Source: Flavobacteriales bacterium | Lineage (GTDB): Bacteria > Bacteroidota > Bacteroidia > Flavobacteriales_E > Vicingaceae | Length of the DNA: 64,000 nt | Reading direction: 5' to 3' | Assembly: GCA_018608405.1 (NCBI GenBank) | Contig: JABAZP010000005.1 | Location: forward strand, 230,788-294,787 | Part shown: piece by piece, positions 26,645 through 38,400 of the stretch | Position numbering within the stretch: position 1 is the first letter of the stretch | Layout: each line of letters opens with the position of its first letter | Notes under the pieces: model-generated | Databases searched by the model: none | What the model was told of the DNA's origin: nothing | The model's input: only the letters and a program-made list of their open reading frames with translations | Made by a program: the position numbers and the translations under genes

Positions 26645-27478
26645 ATGGCTAATATAACTGCTGCTGAAGTAAACAAGTTAAGAAAGCAAACCGGGGCAGG
26701 CATGATGGACTGCAAGAAAGCTTTAGTTGAAGCTGAAGGTGATTTCGACAAGGCAATTGAACTTCTTCGTAAAAAAGGACAAAAGGTTGCTGAAAAAAGA
26801 AGTGATAGAGATGCCAACGAAGGTGTTATTGTTGCAGGTACGACTGAAGACTCTTCTTTTGCTGCTATGATTACCTTAAACTGTGAGACTGACTTTGTTG
26901 CTAAGAATGACGATTTCGTTGCTGTTGCAAAGAATATTTTAAACATTGCTTTAAACGAGAAGCCTGCTTCTGTTGAGGATTTAAGAGGTTTAAAGTATGA
27001 TGACTCAATGACTATTTCTGAAAAATTAATTGAAGAAGTAGGTAAGATTGGTGAGAAAATTGAATTGTCAGAATACGTTTCTGTCTCTTCTGAAAAAACA
27101 ATTGCTTACAATCACCCTGGAAATAAAACAGCTACAGTAGTTGCTATGAATCAATCTAACGATGATGCTGCTGCTGCAGGTAGAAATGTTGCAATGCAGA
27201 TTGCTGCAATGAACCCGGTAGCTTTAGATGAATCTTTCGTAAGTGAAGAAATCAAAGCAAGAGAGTTGGAGATTGGTAGAGAGCAAGCTCAAAAAGAAGG
27301 AAAGCCAGAAGCAATTCTAGATAAAATTGCAGAAGGAAAACTTAAAAAGTATTACAAAGAGAACACTTTGTTAAATCAAGATTATTTCGTTGACAACAAA
27401 ATGAGTGTTAAATCTTATTTACAGTCAGTAGAGAAAGACTTAACAGTAACTGATTTTAAGAGAAGTTCACTAGTATAA
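26645..27478 (+). CDS. tsf: Elongation factor Ts
   Basis: The 277-aa protein starts with the UBA-like helical domain (VNKLRKQTGAGMMDCKKALV) and has the TLNCETDFVAKNDDFVAVAK core and the HPGNKTATVV segment. It is the guanine nucleotide exchange factor for EF-Tu. It lies 35 bp after rpsB, the usual arrangement, and ends at a strong terminator. Confidence 0.98.
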   Translation: MANITAAEVNKLRKQTGAGMMDCKKALVEAEGDFDKAIELLRKKGQKVAEKRSDRDANEGVIVAGTTEDSSFAAMITLNCETDFVAKNDDFVAVAKNILNIALNEKPASVEDLRGLKYDDSMTISEKLIEEVGKIGEKIELSEYVSVSSEKTIAYNHPGNKTATVVAMNQSNDDAAAAGRNVAMQIAAMNPVALDESFVSEEIKARELEIGREQAQKEGKPEAILDKIAEGKLKKYYKENTLLNQDYFVDNKMSVKSYLQSVEKDLTVTDFKRSSLV

Positions 27479-27490
27479 CAAATCAAAATG

Positions 27491-27521
27491 AAAGCCTCGA
27501 AATTTATTTCGGGGCTTTTTT
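27491..27521 (+). terminator. Terminator of rpsB-tsf
   Basis: AAAGCC-CGAAA pairs with TTTCG-GGCTTT, with one G:T-type mismatch, followed by a T-run. Confidence 0.85.
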
Positions 27522-27600
27522 GTGCCCAATTGCGAAATCATGAATGCGCAATACGGAAACTTGGCAAACTAATTTTTAAATTCGCATCAAAATAAAATTT

Positions 27601-28311
27601 ATGGCTTACAAAAGAATACTTCTAAAATTGAGTGGAGAAGCGCTAATGGGTGAGAAGCAGTTTGGAATCGATCACAATAGATTAGATCAGTATGCCAAGG
27701 AAATAAAGGAAATTGTAAGGGCCGGTGTCGAGGTAGCAATTGTCATAGGAGGCGGAAATATCTTTAGAGGTATTCAAGCTGTTGATGGTGGCATTGACCG
27801 GGCTCAAGGTGACTATATGGGAATGCTAGCTACAGTAATTAATGGCATGGCGCTTCAATCTGCATTAGAAAAGCACGATGTTTTTACTCGTTTGCAAACT
27901 GCTATAAAAATGGAGCAGATTGCAGAACCCTACATTCGAAGAAGAGCAGTTCGACATTTAGAAAAAGGTAGAGTAGTAATTTTTGGTGCAGGGACCGGTA
28001 ATCCTTATTTTACTACTGATACTGCCGCTAGTTTACGCGCAATTGAGGTTGAAGCAGACGTAATATTAAAAGGGACAAGAGTTGATGGAATTTATGACTC
28101 TGACCCGGAAAAAAACGCAAATGCAGTTAAATTTGATACAATCTCATTTACAGAAGTGTATGAAAAAGGTTTAAGTGTAATGGATATGACCGCATTTACA
28201 CTATGCAACGAAAACAAATTGCCCATTGTAGTTTTTGACATGAACTCTCCAGGAAATTTAAAGAAGGTAGTATCCGGAGAGAAAAATGTTGGAACACTTG
28301 TTCAATTTTAA
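27601..28311 (+). CDS. pyrH: UMP kinase
   Basis: The 236-aa amino acid kinase-fold protein starts [20 protein letters not shown] and has [50 protein letters not shown] and [16 protein letters not shown], all PyrH signatures. It makes UDP from UMP. A TAAATTCG element (27577-27584, one mismatch to TAnnTTTG) lies upstream. It is paired with frr, 39 bp downstream, the common genomic order. Confidence 0.97.
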   Translation: MAYKRILLKLSGEALMGEKQFGIDHNRLDQYAKEIKEIVRAGVEVAIVIGGGNIFRGIQAVDGGIDRAQGDYMGMLATVINGMALQSALEKHDVFTRLQTAIKMEQIAEPYIRRRAVRHLEKGRVVIFGAGTGNPYFTTDTAASLRAIEVEADVILKGTRVDGIYDSDPEKNANAVKFDTISFTEVYEKGLSVMDMTAFTLCNENKLPIVVFDMNSPGNLKKVVSGEKNVGTLVQF

Positions 28312-28350
28312 AAGGACAAATCATTAATTTCATTTTATAAAATCGTTCAA

Positions 28351-28914
28351 ATGGAAGAGGAAATAGACTTTATACTTGATTCGTTGAAAGAATCAATGCA
28401 AAAATCGATGGAGCACTTAGATAAAGAGCTTATTAAAATTAGAGCGGGGAAAGCTAGTCCTAGTATGGTAGGAAGTGTGATGGTAGATTATTATGGATCA
28501 ATGACACCGTTACCTCAAATCGCTAATGTGGGAACTATGGACGCCAGAACATTAACCATACAGCCGTGGGAGAAGTCTTCCTTGGAGCCTATCGAGAGAG
28601 CTATCATTAACTCTAACTTAGGTTTAAACCCTCAAAGTAACGGAGAAATGATTTTAATTAACGTTCCACAGTTAACTGAAGAGCGAAGAAAAGACTTAGC
28701 GAAACAGGCAAGGGCAGAAGCTGAACACGCAAAAGTTGGAATTCGAAATGCAAGAAAGGATGGGAACGATGAAATTAAAAAATTAGAGAAGGATGGACTT
28801 TCTGAAGATTCAGCAAAAGCTGTGGAGGACACAATTCAAGAGTTAACAAATGAATTTACTTCTAAAGTGGATAAGATTTTAGTAGCCAAAGAAGCAGATA
28901 TTATGAAAGTGTAA
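28351..28914 (+). CDS. frr: Ribosome recycling factor
   Basis: The 187-aa protein has IRAGKASPSMVGSVMVDYYG, LTIQPWEKSSLEPIERAI and LTEERRKDLAKQARAEAEHA, typical of RRF. It splits post-termination ribosomes with EF-G. It is the last gene of pyrH-frr and is closed by a bidirectional hairpin. Confidence 0.98.
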   Translation: MEEEIDFILDSLKESMQKSMEHLDKELIKIRAGKASPSMVGSVMVDYYGSMTPLPQIANVGTMDARTLTIQPWEKSSLEPIERAIINSNLGLNPQSNGEMILINVPQLTEERRKDLAKQARAEAEHAKVGIRNARKDGNDEIKKLEKDGLSEDSAKAVEDTIQELTNEFTSKVDKILVAKEADIMKV

Positions 28915-28933
28915 GGTATAATCTTGCAAATAC

Positions 28934-28968
28934 AAAAAAGGGAATACGCTTAGCATATTCCCTTTTTT
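28934..28968. terminator. Bidirectional terminator between frr and the CUB/BACON gene
   Basis: AAAAAAGGGAATA pairs with TATTCCCTTTTTT around a seven-base loop. A-run and T-run flank both sides, so it can serve both convergent genes. Confidence 0.85.
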
Positions 28969-28987
28969 ACGTTAAACGTATTTGTCA

Positions 28988-31900
28988 TTATTTTGCTAGT
29001 AGGAGAATCTTTTTAGCCACACTTTTTTGGCCGATACTTATTCTAACGATGTAAAAGCCTTTGTCTAGTTCAGCTAGGTTCAGCAGTAATTGTTCCTTCG
29101 AAATCTCATCTAATCTAATACCCGTCGACTTTCCAAGAATATCGAATATTTCGATGCTAGCATTTGCTATATCAATACCTGAATTAAACTGTATGTTCAG
29201 TTGGCCGGTGCTTGGGTTAGGGAAAATTGAAACTTGCTGTTCTAAAGCTCTTTCTTTAATTCCAATTGATCGAACTGTGTCTTGAATAACTTTAGCAATT
29301 AAGGGTGTAAATGGCGGAGAGCTAATGCTTACTGTGCCCGACCTTGGGATGCTCGTAGTGTTGGGTTTTATTGCTGTCACTGTAATTTCTGCAGTAAGCG
29401 ATCCGGTTGTTGGAGTAACCGATAACCAGTTCTCAGTTGTGCTTGCATTCCAACTTTGCAAATTAGATGTGATGTTAAATTTCCCTGAAGATGCAGAGTC
29501 TGCTCCGAGAACTAAACTATCTGGTGCATAGCTAAAGATTAATGTAGCTCCGAGTTGAGCAACGACTAGTTTCCGGTTGGAGTTTCCAATAGAGTTTGCA
29601 GTAACTGTCGCATAACGAGGAGCTCCAAATAAATTATTAGAGCCTGCCCTAGCCCTCACAACCTCGGTATTCGTGCCATTTGTTTTATTTAATGCTAGCC
29701 AAACAGTTGATTCTGCCAAAGTCCAATTGCCATTAGCAATTACACTAAAATTTGAAATACTTCCTGAAGTATTCCCTAAAAGTAAGGTGTCAACAGAAAA
29801 CAAAGCAAAGTTTGAAGAAACGTCAAATTGAGACACAACTACAGTATCTATAATTCGACCACCGGGAATATTTATGATAACTGCTGCAGTTCTCATATTT
29901 CCTGTTCTATTTTCAGCTGTAGTTGATAAGGTCAACGTATCATCTCCATTTCCACTGTTTTTACTCAAATTCAACCACGTCGCAGACGTGTTAGCTGACC
30001 AAAGTGTATTTGAACTAATGCTAATTGTTGAACTTTCTCCAGGAGCAGGAGCAAGAAACAAAGAATCAGGGTTAACAGCTAACGTTCCTATTAAGGCTTT
30101 CTGAACTACAATTATAGAGCTGTTTAGGTTATTTATCGTATCAGTAAATATGACTGAGGTCATAATGTCTGCACCACTTTGGTTGATGGATATGCTTTTA
30201 ACAGTAATACTGCCATTACCTGCACCTGAATTGCTACTTAATTCAAATAATGGTTGTAGAATACGAGCATTCCAACTGCCATTTGAAATGATATTGATGG
30301 TACCAAAAAGACCCGTATCACTTTGGAGAAAAACAGTATCCGGATTGGTGGATAGGGAAGGTGGTATTCCAAGTTGAACAACATTTACCGTATCGGTAAA
30401 AAGTCCATTGGAACTGCTGAGAACAACTGTAGCAGTTCTGTTTTGGGTAGTGGGAGAAGCTGTTGTAGCAGAGATTACAATAGTAGAAGAGCTGTTGCCA
30501 CTATTTGGAGATATACTCAACCAATTAGCAGTTGTTGTTGCAGTCCAACTGGAGTCGCTGCTGAGCTGAATAGAGTCGTTGCTTCCTGTAGCAGAGTTTA
30601 AGGTTATACTATTTGGACTTGCAAAAAAGTTTTGTTGTAAGGAGTCCTGTTGTACAAAAATGGTATCATTACCTGCGTTTTGGGTTCCCAAAATGACAAT
30701 GTAGCCGTTTCGAATCTGTTTTGTTGTATTATTTGCGACACTTACTTGAGGTGCTGCATTGTTGCTTCCACTTGTAGGAGTTAAAGAAATCCATGGATCA
30801 GATACGCTGCTAGTCCAAGATACGTTAGCAAGTAAATTGAAATTTTGATTTGCGACATTCGTTGCGTTAAAGAAAAGCGTGTCAGTATGAATTTCTAAAA
30901 ACCTACCAGATGATCTCTGTATCACTATTACAGTATCGCCCCCATTTCCTGATGGGGCATTTATATATAATTCAGCAGTTCGTTCTGGACCTACATTTCC
31001 TTGAATAGCTAATAAGTTTATGGTTTGATTTCCCGTGCCATTTACCGGGGTTGAGACCAGCCAACTTTGATTGTCTGTTGATGTCCAACTGGCATTTGCG
31101 TTAAGTTGAAATGAGGCTATACTTCCGGCTCCGGCATTTAGGTAAATAGTGTCTACGGCCGTAGTAATAATTGCCGTATTGCTAGAGGAATAAGCACCCT
31201 CCCATCCAGTAGCGTTTATAAATGCATCTGTATTAAACTCTACAAACATAGCCCCTGTGGTACTTGTAATTGATGGGGGAATTCTATTGCCAGAAAACGA
31301 ACCCAGTACGACGCCACTATTATCTGTTCCTTGATAAACAGTGACAAAATCAAAGTTCGCTTCCGTCGAAAAATAATTAAATTGTAAGTCAACTGATACG
31401 GCTCCGGGAGGTTGAATGAGCCATTCACAGCTACTATTTGAAATGTAATTGCTAAATGGTAAACTACCGTCGCTAAATACTCCGCTAGGAGCTGAAAGCG
31501 TTGTTAACCCACTGCAAAAAGGAATCGGTTGAGTATTGTAAACAATCCTCCATCCATTTGCGACACCAATCGAGTTGGTTACAAAACGCACAAATAAATT
31601 ACCACCGCTAGATTGAAATGTTCCAGGATTATTATTCCCTGATAGAATACCAAGCACAGGTGCCGATGCATTCGCTCCATCATAAAGGATAAGAGAGTCT
31701 CCCCCTGCTACTTGAAATCTGCTAAAGTTCAGCTCAATAAAAACTCCCGGTGCAGCTGGTTGTATGAGCCATTCGCAATTCGTATTGTCAGCATAATTAA
31801 ATCCATTTCTGGTACCATCTGTAAAAGCTCCATTATTTGCAGTAACTACTGTATTTGGTTGACAATTACTTGACGCACTGGTATAGCTTGCAGCCCAACC

Positions 31901-32290
31901 TTGAGCATTGCCAAAGCCGTTCGAAGTAAATTCAATAAACATACTTCCACTATTTGCAATAACTGCATTTCCTAAATTATTACCTCGATAGATTGCTATT
32001 AAAACTCCTGCTGCACTTGTCCCATCGTATACCCTTACTGCATCTATGTTTCCAGATAGGTTAATGGTGTCCATTGCAAATGTAATGTTCGCCGGGTTTC
32101 CCATCGGCTGAATTAACCAAGTGCAATTTGTGTTGTTGGCATAATTTGCACTTCCACTTCCATCGGTAATCGTACCATTCAAAGCTGTTAATGTAGTTGA
32201 GCTAGCACAAAATTGCGCTTGGGCATTTTGATATGCTGTTGCCGTTATCAAAAGCAGCAACATGGTTTTAATAAAATTGTTAATCTTCAT
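28988..32290 (-). CDS. Secreted CUB (x3) - BACON-like (x7) protein with T9SS type A signal
   Basis: The product is 1100 aa from the ATG at 32290 (the upstream TTG at 32317 is rejected). Signal peptide: MLLLLITATAYQNAQAQ. Three CUB domains follow, each opening with a CxxxTTLT...DGS...NCxWLIQP block. Then come seven BACON/Ig-like repeats of about 90 aa, each with a WLxxxPxxG core and ending in IxVxQ. The last 75 residues are a T9SS type A signal (VSIFPNPSTGQLNIQFNSG, FYIVRISIGQKSVAKKIL). No catalytic domain is visible. It is an end-to-end paralogue of the C-terminal part of the upstream M6 protease. A TACCTTTA promoter-like element lies at 32318-32325. A binding or adhesive role is inferred. 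Confidence 0.88.
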   Translation of the reverse strand: MKINNFIKTMLLLLITATAYQNAQAQFCASSTTLTALNGTITDGSGSANYANNTNCTWLIQPMGNPANITFAMDTINLSGNIDAVRVYDGTSAAGVLIAIYRGNNLGNAVIANSGSMFIEFTSNGFGNAQGWAASYTSASSNCQPNTVVTANNGAFTDGTRNGFNYADNTNCEWLIQPAAPGVFIELNFSRFQVAGGDSLILYDGANASAPVLGILSGNNNPGTFQSSGGNLFVRFVTNSIGVANGWRIVYNTQPIPFCSGLTTLSAPSGVFSDGSLPFSNYISNSSCEWLIQPPGAVSVDLQFNYFSTEANFDFVTVYQGTDNSGVVLGSFSGNRIPPSITSTTGAMFVEFNTDAFINATGWEGAYSSSNTAIITTAVDTIYLNAGAGSIASFQLNANASWTSTDNQSWLVSTPVNGTGNQTINLLAIQGNVGPERTAELYINAPSGNGGDTVIVIQRSSGRFLEIHTDTLFFNATNVANQNFNLLANVSWTSSVSDPWISLTPTSGSNNAAPQVSVANNTTKQIRNGYIVILGTQNAGNDTIFVQQDSLQQNFFASPNSITLNSATGSNDSIQLSSDSSWTATTTANWLSISPNSGNSSSTIVISATTASPTTQNRTATVVLSSSNGLFTDTVNVVQLGIPPSLSTNPDTVFLQSDTGLFGTINIISNGSWNARILQPLFELSSNSGAGNGSITVKSISINQSGADIMTSVIFTDTINNLNSSIIVVQKALIGTLAVNPDSLFLAPAPGESSTISISSNTLWSANTSATWLNLSKNSGNGDDTLTLSTTAENRTGNMRTAAVIINIPGGRIIDTVVVSQFDVSSNFALFSVDTLLLGNTSGSISNFSVIANGNWTLAESTVWLALNKTNGTNTEVVRARAGSNNLFGAPRYATVTANSIGNSNRKLVVAQLGATLIFSYAPDSLVLGADSASSGKFNITSNLQSWNASTTENWLSVTPTTGSLTAEITVTAIKPNTTSIPRSGTVSISSPPFTPLIAKVIQDTVRSIGIKERALEQQVSIFPNPSTGQLNIQFNSGIDIANASIEIFDILGKSTGIRLDEISKEQLLLNLAELDKGFYIVRISIGQKSVAKKILLLAK

Positions 32291-32363
32291 CCTTACAGTG
32301 GGTTGTTCACAAGGCAATAAAGGTAATCAATGATTCTGAATCTGAAAGTAATTAGATTGAGTC

Positions 32364-32398
32364 AAAAAAAAGCCCTAATCATTACAGATTAGGGCTTT
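32364..32398 (-). terminator. Terminator of the M6 protease gene
   Basis: AAAGCCCTAATC and GATTAGGGCTTT form a perfect 12-bp stem, followed on the minus strand by a T-run, 19 nt past the stop codon. Confidence 0.88.
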
Positions 32399-32416
32399 GA
32401 TAGGATTCTTTGGAGT

Positions 32417-35400
32417 TTAATCTGTTAAAATTAGCTTTCGATTTACCGTTTTTCCATTCAATTCAATAGATAGGAAATAGATACCTGAAGCCTGATTTTC
32501 TAGATTCAAGAATATTTTATTCTTGCTAGAGAAGTTCTCTTGAACTGGTATTTCCTCTCCAATTAAATTAAACAAACGAATGGTTGCTTGTTTTCCTGTT
32601 AACTGATCTTTTCCAAACTGTATTGTAACTTGGCTATTAGATGGATTTGGATACACACTTAAGTCAATTTTAAAATCAGCACTTTCAATACCAATAGTTC
32701 TAACAGTATCCTGAACAATTTTAATGGTTTGTGGAACTAGCGGTGGCGCAGAGATTGTCGCTATTGCATTTCTTTGAGCTCCCGATGTATTTCTCGAAAT
32801 CGCAGTAGCTTTTACTCTTTGCGTAAATGCTCCATTTTCCGGAGAGATGGTTAACCAAGTAGCACCTTCACTAATGTTCCAATTTGGCATGTTTGAGCTA
32901 ATGTTGAATTCTGCAAAATCTGAAGAGTCGGCCCCTATTAAAATTGAATCCGGAGCAATTTGGAAAATTGGATCTGATTCTTTTTGGGCAACTACCACTG
33001 TGAAATCTGAGAATCCGTTAGAACTAGCTGTAATGTTTGCATATCGAGTTGCTCCAAAAACATTTCTGGTTGCTACCAGTGCAGTAATTCGTTGCGTTTG
33101 AGAACCCGTGGTTGGATTAATCAATAACCAAGATGTGTTTTCTGCCAAGGTCCAACTATTTGCGTTGGAAAGCACTGAGAACGTTCCTGTACTTCCTTGG
33201 ATGTTTTCTACAAAAACGGTATCCTTAGAAGAGATGAAGATGGGTGAGCTTCCATCAATTTGATTTACTGTAATTGAGGTGGTAACGGCACCAATACCAT
33301 CTACTAAGATTGTTGCAGTTCTTGTTGTTCCTGTCAAGTTATCCGAATTTGCAGTTATGGTAAGTACTTGATCATTTATCCCTGAGGTTGATGAAACACT
33401 TAACCATGATCCAGGGTTGGTGATTGTCCAAGACGTATTACTACTAATATTTACTGTTTTGTTACTTCCAGCTGTAAAACCAAGATTAATGGTTGAAGGG
33501 TTCACTGCTAGGTTGGCCACAAAACCTTCTTGAATTACCCACACGGTATCCGTGTTTAATGCACCTCCTGTTGATGCTACTTCTATGTATGCAATTCGGT
33601 CTGTGATTCCTGGGTTTGCAGCTGCAGTAGCAGATACTGAAACACTTCCTATTCCGTTGTTAGGAGTTGCAGTGATCCAAGAGGCAGAAGGAGTTGCAGT
33701 CCAAGTTAAGCTAGTGCTTACATTAAAACTTCCGGAGCTACCAACTGCAGACCCTAGTCGCAAGGTATCTGGGGTTGTAACTAAACCTGTGGTGACTGTA
33801 TCTTGAATTACAATTATTGTATCCGTTAGACCATTGGCAACGTCAGCTAATGCCACAAATGAAAATAACCTGGAATTGCCAATGTTTGCTGAGTTTGTTG
33901 TAAGGTTTACAGTTGTAATACCGGTTCCTGTATTTTGTGAAAGAGAGATCCATGGGTCTCCTTCCACACCCGTCCATATTCCTGTAGAACCTACATTTAA
34001 AACTCCGCTACTTCCTGATGTTGCCCCCAGTAATACGGTATCTGGCGCGCCAATTAGAATTGGAGCTGTTCCTGCTTGGAATACAAATACGGTATCAAAT
34101 AAAGTTCCTGCTACATCTTGCACTGCAACATATGTCGCTCTTGGAAGAGGAGCTAAATTCATGCTGTTCGCAGTTACAGTAACACTTTGAGTGTCATTTG
34201 TAATTGCTGGGTTTGTCACGGTTAACCAAGCAGCACCAGATGTGGTTTGCCAAGAAGTAGTTGAATTCACGGTAAACACATCAGAACTCCCCATTGCTTG
34301 CGCTAAGGTGATGTTCATTTTGTCTAAAGATAGAGTAGGATTATTATTGGTAGCCGCTGTGTCCTGAACAATCCAAATTGTATCGTTGGCTGCACCAAGA
34401 GTTCCCGTTGCTAACACAAAACTTGTCCGAACTTGATTGCTTGAATTATTCTGCACCATGATTGATGAGCTTCCATTGTTTGACCCTGCTGAAGGAGTAG
34501 CCATAATCCAAGCTTGGTCTGGGGTTAATGTCCAAGAAACATTTGAATTGATGGTTGCTGTTTGGTTTGGAGCTGCATTGCCTGCAAAGTACAAGGTGTC
34601 AGGCGCTGTAGTTAAAAACCTTCCGGAAGTTCGTTGAATAACAATTACCGTATCGGCATCATTCGTGAGCGTTGCATCAATAATTAGTTCAGCAACCCTT
34701 TCTGGTCCAATATTGACCTGAATGGCAAGTAAGTTAATAGTTGCATTTCCTCTCCCATTAACCGGCGTAGCAACTAGCCATGTCGCATTGTCAGAAACAG
34801 ACCAAGCAACATTAGAAAAAAGATTTAGTGTATTGGTGCTTCCTATACCTGCATTAACGTAAACGGTATCTTTTGGTGCATCTATGTTTACCGTGTTAAA
34901 TGAGGTGTAATTCGCTTCCCATCCGGTTAAGTTAAAATTTGCATCCGTAATAAATTCAACAAACATTGTTCCACCACTTGAACTTGTAACAGATGGTAAA
35001 GTTGATCCTGAATAAGAACCTAAAAGAGGGGCCGTATTGCTGTTACCATCGTATATATTTACTATATCAGAACCTGCCTCTGTGTTAAACCTTGGAAAGG
35101 TTAAGTCAATGTTGAGTGCACCCGTTGGTGCAATTAACCATGAGCAATTACTGTTAGAAACGTAGTTTGCACTTGGAATACTCCCATCGTCAAAGGTTCC
35201 GTTCGCTGCGATTAATGTTGTTGTACCTGAGCAAGCTGGTATTTGTTGAGTATTATAACCTGCGCGCCATCCGGAAGCTGTGGTTGAGCCATTAGATTTA
35301 AAGGTGACCAGCATATCACCTCCGCTTGAGGTAATTGCAGGTGGTGTTGTATTCCCAGAAAATGTTCCAAGTATAGGAGCTGCTGTTGTCGCTCCGTCGT

Positions 35401-38400
35401 ATACGGTAACAGTGTCGCTCGTTGTTTCAGTATCGAAAGCACCAAAGTTTAATCGAACTGCCACATTTGGTGCAGTTGGTTGAATTAACCATGCACAATT
35501 GGTGTTGTCTAAATAATTTTGACCGAATGGCGAACCGTCAGTAAAAATTCCATTGTTTCCAGTGAACGTCGTATTCGGTAGACAATAGGTTGACGAGCTA
35601 TTATAAGTTCCTTCCCATCCCGTTGAGGTATTGGAGGCATTAGTCGTAAACCTCACTAGCATCACTCCTGTATAAGATGTTGATATACCACCTAAATTAG
35701 TTCTTGAGTAATTGCCAATTGCAAATCCAGTTCCACTGGCGTTATCATATACTTGAATTCTATCTCCAGTAAATTGATTACCAATCAAGTTTATTCTGTT
35801 TAAGCTAAAGTTTATTGCTACTGGATTTCCTGTTGGTTGAATTAACCATTCGCATGATAAATTATTGTCATAATTGGCAGTTATTGAACTACCGTCGTCA
35901 AATGTAGCCGAGGGCGCAGTTAAAGTTGTTGTACCAGCGCAAGACACACTTAGAGTTGTAGTGTAATCAAAATCCCAACCAGATCCGTTTACCGCGCCAT
36001 CTGTTATGAATTCAACAAACATTTCTCCTGCAGTTGATGTAACGGCAGGGGGTATTGTAGTGCCTGTATATGCTGCAAGTTGATTAGCTGCCGAGCTGTT
36101 ACCATCATATATGAAAAGCGTATCTCCCGGAGAAAGTACATTAAATGTATTAAATGTAGCAGACACTGAAGTAGCTAACGGAGGTTCAATAACCCAAGAA
36201 CAACTTAAATTATCTTGATAATTTGCAGTTCCGCTTCCATCTTCTATATTCCCGTTAAATCTGGTAACAGATCTGTTGCTAAAGCACTGCGCATTTGTAG
36301 AACTATAATTAGCCTCCCAACCGGTTCCTTGAAAAAATCCATTAGAATTAAATTCTACAAATAAGCTATTACCTGAAGAATTAATTGCAGGAGGAATAGT
36401 ATTTCCACTATATGTTCCAATCAACGGTGAGCTGCTGTTAGGCCCATCATAAGCTGAAACAAAATCAGCATTATTCTGGGTGTTAAATCGATTGAAATTT
36501 AAGGTAACTAAACTTGCTCCTGCAGGCTGAATCAACCAAGAACAATTTAAGTTAGGGACATAATTTGCACTTGCATTAGTCCCGTCATCAAAAGTTCCAG
36601 ATGCTGCGGTTAATGATGTAGTTCCATTACAGCCAGGTATTGCTTGTATGTTATAATTTGCTCTCCAACCAGTTGATGTGAAAACACCGTTTGTTTTGAA
36701 AGTAAGCAACATACTTCCTCCTGTAGATAACAGTATTGGAATTGTTGGGTTGTTTCCTGAGAAAGTCCCAAGGATAGGATCACTAGTCGTTGCACCATCA
36801 TAAACTGTAAGTGTATCATTCAATGCTTCAGTGCTAAACTGGGATAGTTGAAGGAGTACCGCTACATTGGGAGTTGCCGGTTGAATTAGCCATTCACAAT
36901 TGGTGTTGTCTGAATAATTTTGATTTAAAGGTGAACCGTCAGTAAAAATCCCATTGTTTGCGGTGAACGTCGTATTCGGCTGACAATAGGTTAATGGCAT
37001 GTTATAAGTTCCTTCCCATCCTTGGCCTGTATTACTGGCATCTGATGTAAATTCAAAAAACATAGAACCACTAAAGGCCCTTATTGTAGTTCCCAAGTTA
37101 GTACCAAAGTAAAACCCCAAGAAAGTGCCTGTGTTGTCTGTGCCATCGTAAACAAGCAATCTATCGCCATTTCCAAAAAAGGTGCCTGCTATGTCTACAG
37201 AGGTCATAGTAAAATTTATAACTAAAGGATTTCCAGCTGGTTGAATTAACCAAGTGCAATTTAGGTTATTGTCATAGTTACTAGCACCACTGCCATCCGA
37301 AATTGTTCCTGTTGTTGCTGTAAGTGTTGTTAACCCTGAGCAAGTTGGAAGGATTACTGATGTATAGTTAAAATCCCAGCCAATATCATTAACGGATCCA
37401 TTTGTAATGAATTCTACGAACATTTTACCGGTGCTAGCCGTAACACTTGGCGGAATAGTGTTCCCTGTAATTTTAGTAATCAGCGGTGCTGAATTGTTCA
37501 TTCCATCATAAAAATAGAGGGTATCTCCAGAACTATTAATACCTAATGTATTGAATGTTGCAGTGACTGATCCAGCTCTAGCAGGTTCAATTAGCCAAGA
37601 GCAAGACAAGTTATCTTGATAATTAGCGGTTCCACTTCCATCATCAATATTTCCACTTACTGCTGTTAAATTAGTAATACCGCTGCAAGTTACGCTTGAT
37701 GTGTACGAAGCATCCCAACCTAAGTCAGTTACTGTTCCGTTTGTTCTAAATTCTAAATACAATGCATTTGAAGTGGAAGTTAAGTTGGCTGGGATGGAAG
37801 TACCACTAAAATTTCCAATTTGAGGAGCTGTATTATCAATCCCATCAAAAACCAAAACTTGGTCATTACTAGTTTCTGTAGCGAAGGTTGAAAAAGACAA
37901 GATAATTGTTCCACTAGGAGGTTGAATTAACCAAGAACAAAATTGGTTATTGTTGTAGTTGTTGTTTAGGCTGCCATCAGAGAAAGAGCCTGAAATTGCT
38001 GTTAATGTAGTGGCGCCTGAGCATCCTGCGCTCGAACTTGAACTCGTATAAAAGGCGTCAAAACCTTGGTCTGTGATAGTTCCATTCGTGATAAAGGTTA
38101 CAAAAATACTTCCTGTATTGGAAGTAAAAGTGTTAAGATTATTAGTTCCAGAAAAGCTCCCCAACACAGGTGATGCTGCACTTGGGCCATCGTAAACTGT
38201 AATCACATCTGTACCGATTTCAGTTGCCAAACTTGTAAGTCCAAATGTAATGCTAGCAGCTCCTGCAGGTTGAATTAACCACGAGCAGTTTTGATTATTG
38301 TTGTAATTTGAAGTGCCACTTCCATCGGTAAAATTGCCGTTTGCGGCTGTTAAGGTCGTGCTTCCTAAACAGGGAGTTGAAGAGGAATTGACAGTGTACG

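Noticed and set aside
32847..34637. Runs of plus-strand frames under the M6 protease gene
   Set aside because: They are shadows of the repetitive BACON region, produced by its repeated codon pattern.
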